Positions 6,443 through 9,977 of a stretch of DNA of 9,977 nt are shown here, piece by piece. This DNA comes from Calditrichaeota bacterium AABM5.125.24 (GTDB lineage Bacteria > Electryoneota > AABM5-125-24 > Hatepunaeales > Hatepunaeaceae). Where the stretch lies: positions 1 to 9,977 of the forward strand of contig MWJR01000207.1 of the NCBI GenBank assembly GCA_002127415.1. Direction: 5' to 3'. A program made the position numbers and the translations under genes. Below the pieces are notes generated by a model. That model was not told the origin of the DNA, did no database searches, and was given only the letters and a program-made list of their open reading frames with translations. Positions within the stretch are counted from its first letter, which is position 1. Every line of letters starts with the position of its first letter.

Positions 6443-7444
6443 TCAGGCCCCCTTGCGTTCGAACGCGATGCGCGGATCAACCACCGAATACAGAACATCC
6501 GACAACAGTATCCCCAACAGGGTCAGAAACGATACGATGGTAAATTCAGCCATAATGACCGGGTAGTCGCGGGCAAGGATGGCCTCCCAGGCCAGCCGCC
6601 CCATCCCCGGGATGGTGAAGATGGTCTCGATGATGATCGACCCGCCCATAACCGCCGGCAGTATCCCGGACAGGAGGGTGACAATCGGGATCAGCGAGTT
6701 GCGCAGGGCGTGCTTCAGGATGACCACCTTCTCGGAGAGCCCCTTGGCGCGGGCCGTGGTGATGTAATCCTGGCGGATGACCTCCAGCATCGCAGTGCGC
6801 ATATAGCGCGACAGCACCGCCAGCGAGGCGTAGGTCATACAGAAAATCGGCAGCACCAGGTGCCAGGCCGCATCCCAGAACCGGCCCCAGAAGCCCATCT
6901 TTGCGGCGCCTATCGATGAGAGCCCGAAGACCGGAAAGATGTCGAGGAAGTCGCCTCCCCCCAGGAAGACGATCAGCATCGTCGCCACCCAGAACGACGG
7001 CAGCGAATAGAGTATGAACAGCAGCAGCGTCATCCCCCGGTCGAGGCGGGAGTATTGGTGGCTGGCTGAATATATCCCCAGCGGGATTGATATGATGTAA
7101 GCCAGGACGATGGCGGTCAGCGCCAGCCGGATGGAGATGGGAATCCGCTCTTTCAGCACGTCCCACACAGGTCGCTTGAACTTGATCGACTCGCCGAAGT
7201 CGAGGGTGACAATCCGCTTCAGCCAGGACCAGTACTGGACGTGGAGCGGTTTGTCCAGTCCGTAGAGTTCGCGGGTCTTCTGGATGGCCTCCTCGGTTAT
7301 CCCCTCCATCATCCCTTCGGCGGCGCGTGCCTTCATCGCAGCCGGATCCCCCGGCGCAAGGTGTATGATCAGGAACGTGACAATCGTAATCCCGAACATC
7401 GTCGGGATCATCAACAGGATGCGTTTTATGATGTAGGAGGTCAT
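6443..7444 (-). CDS. ABC transporter permease, DppB/OppB family
   Basis: A 333-residue inner-membrane permease subunit of a peptide/nickel-type ABC importer. Residues 1-35 (MTSYIIKRILLMIPTMFGIT..., then IIHLAPGDP) are the family's N-terminal signature. Six membrane segments are visible: about 9-29, 104-126, 138-161, 194-214, 250-276 and 299-322. The cytoplasmic EAA loop that contacts the ATPase is at about 226-253 (ITTARAKGLSEKVVILKHAL), followed by the conserved IETIFTIPGMGRL (272-284) and the terminal VVDPRIAFER. Length is normal and the gene looks intact. The usual neighbours are missing: no DppC-type permease, ATPases or binding protein lie on either side within the window. Upstream is repeat DNA and a transposase gene, downstream a lipoprotein gene. 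The ribosome site is weak (AGGA about 10 bases before the ATG). Family is firm; substrate is unknown. Confidence 0.93.
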   Translation of the reverse strand: MTSYIIKRILLMIPTMFGITIVTFLIIHLAPGDPAAMKARAAEGMMEGITEEAIQKTRELYGLDKPLHVQYWSWLKRIVTLDFGESIKFKRPVWDVLKERIPISIRLALTAIVLAYIISIPLGIYSASHQYSRLDRGMTLLLFILYSLPSFWVATMLIVFLGGGDFLDIFPVFGLSSIGAAKMGFWGRFWDAAWHLVLPIFCMTYASLAVLSRYMRTAMLEVIRQDYITTARAKGLSEKVVILKHALRNSLIPIVTLLSGILPAVMGGSIIIETIFTIPGMGRLAWEAILARDYPVIMAEFTIVSFLTLLGILLSDVLYSVVDPRIAFERKGA

Positions 7445-7452
7445 TAAGAAAG

Positions 7453-7516
7453 TTCCTAAGTGCCTAAGTTCCTGAGTGCAAGAGTGACAAAGTTACAGAG
7501 TGACAAAGTAACAAAG
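7453..7516. repeat. Eight-unit tandem array of an 8-bp repeat
   Basis: Eight head-to-tail 8-base units fill exactly 64 bp: TTCCTAAG, TGCCTAAG, TTCCTGAG, TGCAAGAG, TGACAAAG, TTACAGAG, TGACAAAG, TAACAAAG. Every unit ends in AG, with T first and alternating variants. It lies 8 bp upstream of the permease start codon and so would be in its leader or promoter zone. Copy number may vary between strains. Confidence 0.75.
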
Positions 7517-7528
7517 TTGATATTCGTC

Positions 7529-7624
7529 GGTCGGGTGGCCCGACCCTCACTTTCGTGAGGGCGGGCTTGCTTGCAAGTCGGGTTCCGAGATACATCCTGC
7601 GGATGTGCACAGGCGGGGACGCCT
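7529..7624. repeat. Cluster of consecutive short hairpins
   Basis: Back-to-back perfect inverted repeats are seen: GGTCGGG/CCCGACC (7529-7545), CCCTCAC/GTGAGGG with loop TTTC (7544-7561, sharing two bases with the first), CATCC/GGATG (7593-7605) and AGGCG/CGCCT (7611-7624). The REP-like hairpin at 7648-7669 follows. No open frame here looks protein-like. It has the look of a mosaic of bacterial interspersed repeat units next to the transposase gene. Confidence 0.6.
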
Positions 7625-7643
7625 GCGCCACCGTCTGGGGCTC

Positions 7644-7676
7644 GTGGCCCGGCGAGCTTGCTCGCCGGGTATCTCC
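7644..7676. repeat. REP-like palindrome, left copy
   Basis: A 22-base palindrome, CCCGGCGAGC-TT-GCTCGCCGGG (7648-7669), has the tail TATCTCC pointing towards the transposase gene and GTGG on its outer side. All 33 bases recur exactly in inverted orientation at 8226-8258. It ends directly at the transposase stop codon (7677-7679). Confidence 0.85.
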
Positions 7677-8213
7677 CTACCACCACTCAAACCTGTCAAC
7701 AGCAATTGCTTCGTCCGTGCCATATTCGTAACACCCCGCGCTCGACCACCGCCAGTCGGTCGGCCTGCGAACAAGCCCCTTCCGAACCGGGTTGAAGTGA
7801 ATATATTCTACTGCGTGACGCAACTTGTCCAATCCAGAGATGTTTCTGTCATAACCTCCACCCACCTGCCAGAAGCGATTATACAGATGGTTTCCCTTCC
7901 TGTAAACAAGTTTGTCCGCAACCGTGGGTCGTCGAACCCTCAAATGCTCCGAAGCCTTGTGGCTAAAACCGTGCTTAACCGAATATAAAATTGCCGATAT
8001 TGACAGGGTATTTTCAGGGTATATCAGAAGATGCACGTGATTGGGCATCACCACATACGCCCACAATTTGAAGTCCATACGTTTTCGAACTGAGTCAAGG
8101 TGCTTCAAGAACTCATAATACATCCACTGATCCTTAAAAAGCCAGAGCCGTTTATAGCATGAGAATGTTAGATAGTGGGCGTGTCCCTCATCCAGATAGT
8201 GCTTAACCTTCAT
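7677..8213 (-). CDS. REP-associated tyrosine transposase (RAYT, IS200-like Y1 family)
   Basis: A 178-residue HUH single-strand DNA transposase. The family cuts at hairpin repeats through a tyrosine-DNA link. The HUH motif is MPNHVHLLIY, with His59 and His61. The likely catalytic tyrosine is Tyr121 in FWQVGGGYDRNI. The C-terminal signature is EYIHFNPVRKGLV followed by DWRWSSAG. The N-terminal HYLTFSCYKR strand is also typical of the family. Length fits a complete RAYT, and all recognisable motifs are present, so it may be active. It is flanked on both sides by exact inverted copies of a 33-bp REP-like element, the expected substrate type for this enzyme. I see no good Shine-Dalgarno site before the ATG at 8213. 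Family is confident; activity and mobility are inferred. Confidence 0.9.
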   Translation of the reverse strand: MKVKHYLDEGHAHYLTFSCYKRLWLFKDQWMYYEFLKHLDSVRKRMDFKLWAYVVMPNHVHLLIYPENTLSISAILYSVKHGFSHKASEHLRVRRPTVADKLVYRKGNHLYNRFWQVGGGYDRNISGLDKLRHAVEYIHFNPVRKGLVRRPTDWRWSSAGCYEYGTDEAIAVDRFEWW

Positions 8214-8225
8214 TGTATCAAATCA

Positions 8226-8258
8226 GGAGATACCCGGCGAGCAAGCTCGCCGGGCCAC
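8226..8258. repeat. REP-like palindrome, right copy (inverted)
   Basis: This is the exact reverse complement, over 33 bases, of 7644-7676. GGAGATA (8226-8232) faces the transposase gene, then comes the 22-base palindrome (8233-8254), then CCAC. It lies 12 bp upstream of the transposase start codon. Transposase gene plus both copies measure 615 bp (7644-8258). Confidence 0.85.
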
Positions 8259-8322
8259 ATTGTTCTTTGTGGCTCGCCGGGCCACATTGTTTCTGTTGGC
8301 TCGCCGGGCTATGTCTTCTCTT
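8245..8322. repeat. 27-bp tandem repeat built from the REP half-arm
   Basis: GCTCGCCGGG recurs at 8245, 8272 and 8299, exactly 27 bp apart. Units 1 and 2 share GCTCGCCGGGCCACATTGTT and then diverge slightly. Unit 3 is more decayed (GCTCGCCGGGCTATGT). The first unit is the right half of the REP palindrome at 8233-8254, so the array seems to have grown from that element. Confidence 0.75.
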
Positions 8323-8338
8323 TCCCATATTGTATCGC

Positions 8339-8360
8339 TGTCTGGTGAGGGCACCTGACA
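8339..8360. repeat. GTGTCAGGTG palindrome, copy 2
   Basis: TGTCTGGTGAGGGCACCTGA continuing to 8360 matches the reverse complement of the element at 6321-6342 at 20 of 22 bases. The stem is slightly damaged. It marks the right border of the repeat-dense stretch. From 8361 to 8508 I see no gene, repeat or signal. Confidence 0.6.
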
Positions 8361-8508
8361 GCACTTTAACTCTACAAGATAATACCCACGCCCACCACGC
8401 GCAAGGGATGGGCAAGGGCTGGCCAGGCGCTTGCACCTGAAAGGCACGAAGGGATCGGACGGCTGCCCCGCAAGTTCACAATCAGACACTACAGTCTTCA
8501 GAAGGGTA

Positions 8509-8537
8509 TTGCAGCGGGTCGATTGATGACGTATATT
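8509..8537 (+). promoter_or_regulatory. Sigma-70 promoter for tRNA-Asp
   Basis: TTGCAG (8509-8514), a 17-base spacer and TATATT (8532-8537) match the -35/-10 pattern well. Transcription would start near 8544, about 50 nt before the tRNA. Confidence 0.65.
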
Positions 8538-8594
8538 GCCTTGAAACGAAACGCCGACGATACCACGTGGGTCATTTCGGCGGATCCGGTTTCC

Positions 8595-8669
8595 GGGGGC
8601 GTAGCTCAGTTTGGTTAGAGTGTCGGCCTGTCACGCCGAAGGTCGCGAGTTCGAGTCTCGTCGCCCCCG
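8595..8669 (+). tRNA. tRNA-Asp (anticodon GTC)
   Basis: A full cloverleaf can be drawn: acceptor GGGGGCG (8595-8601) with CGCCCCC (8662-8668); D-arm GCTC/GAGT around AGTTTGGTTA; anticodon stem TCGGC/GCCGA around CTGTCAC, anticodon GTC at 8630-8632; T-arm GCGAG/CTCGT around TTCGAGT. The discriminator base is G (8669), as expected for Asp. The next bases are CAT, so the CCA end is not encoded and must be added by the CCA-adding enzyme. It is a single-gene unit with its own promoter and terminator. Confidence 0.97.
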
Positions 8670-8673
8670 CATC

Positions 8674-8702
8674 AAAGGGCGGCAGCAAAGCCGCCCTTTC
8701 GA
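8674..8702 (+). terminator. Terminator of the tRNA-Asp unit
   Basis: AAAGGGCGGC (8674-8683) and GCCGCCCTTT (8690-8699) form a perfect 10-bp, G/C-rich stem with loop AGCAAA. The stem ends in TTT and lies 4 bases after the tRNA. Confidence 0.8.
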
Positions 8703-8812
8703 TCTCTGTTGTAATACCGGGTAACATCCGGTTATCCCTGACCGGCTCGAACAGCGGTCCGGACTCTCCTGAATGAATCTCAAACCAACCCATTGCTTAA
8801 ACGTATCACACT

Positions 8813-8878
8813 TTGGAGCTTCACTGCTCCAATACTCCTCCTCCTCACCAGGGGCGGCTCTTGAGGGTCGCCCCTTTT
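8813..8878 (+). ncRNA. Possible small RNA with anti-Shine-Dalgarno tract
   Basis: A 7-bp stem TTGGAGC/GCTCCAA (8813-8832, loop TTCACT) is followed by an unpaired CTCCTCCTCCTC (8835-8846) and then a terminator-type hairpin (8850-8878). Stem, C/U-rich single strand containing CCTCC twice, and terminator is a layout seen in small RNAs that pair with ribosome binding sites. I find no convincing promoter immediately upstream, and no protein frame here is persuasive. Tentative. Confidence 0.3.
8850..8878 (+). terminator. Intrinsic terminator upstream of nrdJ
   Basis: AGGGGCG (8850-8856) pairs with CGCCCCT (8869-8875), with an inner CTC-TT-GAG stem, and the hairpin runs into TTTT. It would end a transcript reading rightwards from between the tRNA terminator and this point. 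Confidence 0.65.
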
Positions 8879-8955
8879 CGCCTGCTTATTTAGACGGCTG
8901 CAAATCCCTCTGTATACCCGCTTTGGATATAGAAATATACCCAACTCTTTGTGTG

Positions 8956-8971
8956 GTGAACATATGTTCAC
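8956..8971. promoter_or_regulatory. Perfect 16-bp palindrome resembling a LexA (SOS) box
   Basis: GTGAACATATGTTCAC is fully self-complementary. Its core GAAC-ATAT-GTTC matches the GAAC-N4-GTTC operator of Gram-positive-type LexA (DinR), with A-T-A-T fitting the preferred RNRY centre; the outermost consensus C/G pair is T/A here. It lies 31 bases upstream of the nrdJ -35 box. The palindrome is certain; LexA as the binder is inferred. Confidence 0.5.
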
Positions 8972-9002
8972 GCTACATTTTGCGTTTTTTTGTAAATTTC
9001 TC

Positions 9003-9031
9003 TTGACAAGAGGAATGGAGGAGATTATATT
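9003..9031 (+). promoter_or_regulatory. Strong sigma-70 promoter for nrdJ
   Basis: A consensus TTGACA (9003-9008), a 17-base spacer and TATATT (9026-9031) form a near-ideal promoter. Transcription would begin near 9038, giving a leader of about 140 nt. The leader has a modest stem CCGCA/TGCGG (9136-9160) just before the ribosome site, and I see no cobalamin-riboswitch signature in it. Confidence 0.8.
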
Positions 9032-9178
9032 AACATCGCTCCCTGAGAAGCACTGAAGTTGATCGCAAGGTCTTCACTGAACCCCCTGTTGATTTACCTG
9101 TAAAATCCGACTATTTAAGGTTATCCGAATATAGACCGCATAACTATCCAAATGCTGCGGTGACCAACGAGGAATCTG

Positions 9179-9977
9179 ATGCCCAGTCAAACAAATCTCT
9201 CAGCTCAACCGAAGGCTGAGAAGCTATCCACCGATCTTTCCGGAAACGGAAAAGGCCTGATTAGCGGGGCTAAGCGACGTCATACCCCGTCAACCAGGCG
9301 AACCAGACACCACAGCCCTATAGGCGAGCTGCCGGATCCTGTGTTGTCAGAAAACGCCGTCACCGTCCTCCAGCGTCGCTACCTTAAGAAGGACTCCCGA
9401 GGCCGCGTGGTCGAAACCCCCAAGGAGATGTTCTGGCGGGCAGCGACGGCGCTGGTCAGGAATGAAAAACGTTACCATCGGAAGATCGACACCGACCGGA
9501 TAGCGCGCGACTTTTACCAGATGATGGCCTCGCTCGATTTCCTCCCCAACAGCCCGACGCTGATGAACGCCGGTCGACGCCTGGGGCAGTTGTCAGCCTG
9601 CTTTGTGCTGCCGGTCAATGACACTATGGAGGGGATATTCGAGGCCGTTAAGCAGGCGGCTCTGGTGCATAAGAGCGGCGGCGGCACGGGGTTCAGCTTC
9701 TCCCGGCTCAGGCCCAGAGCCTCGATGGTGCAGTCCACCGCAGGGACCGCATCCGGTCCGGTATCGTTTATGACCGTCTTCAACGCCGCCACCGAGACCA
9801 TCAAACAGGGCGGCACCCGCCGCGGCGCCAATATGGGTATCCTGTTGGTCAATCACCCCGATATCCGCGACTTCATCACCTGCAAGAGGGATATGACCTC
9901 CATCACCAACTTCAACATCTCGGTGGCCGTCACCGACGACTTTATGGAGGCGCTGCAGAAAGGGAAAAAATACAAAC
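9179..9977 (+). CDS. nrdJ: Adenosylcobalamin-dependent (class II) ribonucleotide reductase, 5' part
   Basis: NrdJ reduces ribonucleotides to deoxyribonucleotides using a radical from coenzyme B12, without oxygen being needed or harmful. The 266 codons in the window cover the N-terminal part of a long protein that continues past the edge. Residues 1-50 are a basic, Ser/Thr/Arg-rich extension (RRHTPSTRRTRHHSP). The conserved enzyme starts at about 56 (LSENAVTVLQRRYLKKDSRG) and shows FLPNSPTLMNAG, then LSACFVLPVNDTMEGIF with the redox-active Cys141, HKSGGGTGFSFSRLRP, and GGTRRGANMGILLVNHPDI. I see no ATP-cone at the N-terminus. The start is supported by GAGGAA (9169-9174), four bases before the ATG. 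It has its own strong promoter and a LexA-box-like palindrome upstream. The thiyl-radical cysteine and C-terminal cysteines lie beyond the window. Confidence 0.93.
   Translation, partial: MPSQTNLSAQPKAEKLSTDLSGNGKGLISGAKRRHTPSTRRTRHHSPIGELPDPVLSENAVTVLQRRYLKKDSRGRVVETPKEMFWRAATALVRNEKRYHRKIDTDRIARDFYQMMASLDFLPNSPTLMNAGRRLGQLSACFVLPVNDTMEGIFEAVKQAALVHKSGGGTGFSFSRLRPRASMVQSTAGTASGPVSFMTVFNAATETIKQGGTRRGANMGILLVNHPDIRDFITCKRDMTSITNFNISVAVTDDFMEALQKGKKYK

Noticed and set aside
6422..6919. Plus-strand open frame of 165 codons
   Set aside because: It is antisense to the DppB-type permease and has a low-complexity Gln/Arg/Asp-rich composition typical of shadow frames.
7605..7988. Plus-strand open frame of 127 codons
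   Set aside because: It runs antisense through the REP hairpin and the transposase gene and has no family resemblance.
7529..8322. CRISPR array
   Set aside because: Repeats are palindromic and heterogeneous, and the 27-bp units are directly adjacent with no unique spacers; no cas genes are present.
8213..8489. Small open frames with repeated Cys-Gly-Pro-Ala-Ser type text
   Set aside because: They are translations of the REP palindrome and 27-bp tandem repeat; the protein repeat only reflects the DNA repeat, and no ribosome site or family is seen.
8773..9006. Plus-strand 77-codon open frame between tRNA-Asp and nrdJ
   Set aside because: It spans a terminator hairpin and the SOS-like palindrome, has no credible ribosome site and no protein-like pattern.
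9038..9178. Cobalamin riboswitch in the nrdJ leader
   Set aside because: The leader is only about 140 nt and I do not see the conserved B12-box or the multi-stem core, despite the B12-dependent enzyme downstream.

Overview
The window looks like the chromosome of an uncultivated, moderately GC-rich Gram-negative-type bacterium. I would guess the FCB superphylum or a neighbouring candidate phylum. The grounds are a gingipain-like C25 cysteine protease with a signal peptide, an adenosylcobalamin-dependent ribonucleotide reductase, a tRNA without an encoded CCA end, a small lipoprotein, and many short palindromic repeats between (and once inside) genes. No phylogenetic marker fixes the lineage, so this is inference.

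Layout. 1-2196 (minus) is the first 732 codons of a secreted C25/gingipain-family protease that runs off the left edge. 2197-2532 is a divergent control region with a plausible sigma-70 promoter for the protease and a near-consensus sigma-54 (-24/-12) promoter for the heat-shock genes, with a cluster of CTGCCA/TGGCAG palindromes about 100 bp upstream. 2533-2991 encodes an Hsp20 small heat-shock protein and 3131-5773 a ClpB disaggregase; together they form a holdase/disaggregase protein-rescue pair. A hairpin repeat lies between them and a fragment of the same repeat follows clpB. clpB itself carries a G/C-rich palindrome read in frame inside its second ATPase domain. A 27-bp-arm palindrome at 5785-5869 separates clpB from the convergent genes that follow.

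5869-6267 (minus) is a small helical lipoprotein. 6443-7444 (minus) is a DppB/OppB-type ABC permease with no visible partner genes. 7445-8360 is a repeat-dense accessory stretch: an 8-bp tandem array, a run of consecutive small hairpins, and a REP-associated tyrosine transposase (7677-8213, minus) bracketed by two perfect 33-bp inverted copies of a REP-like palindrome, followed by a 27-bp tandem repeat. 8509-8702 is a compact tRNA-Asp transcription unit with promoter and terminator. 8703-9178 has no gene I can support, but holds a possible small RNA with an anti-Shine-Dalgarno tract, a terminator, a perfect 16-bp palindrome resembling a Gram-positive-type LexA box, and a strong sigma-70 promoter. 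9179-9977 is the start of a class II ribonucleotide reductase (nrdJ) that runs off the right edge.

The most interesting signals are the palindrome embedded in clpB, the transposase/REP module, the sigma-54 architecture in front of a small heat-shock gene, the protease whose expected catalytic histidine position is occupied by tryptophan, and the SOS-box-like palindrome upstream of nrdJ.
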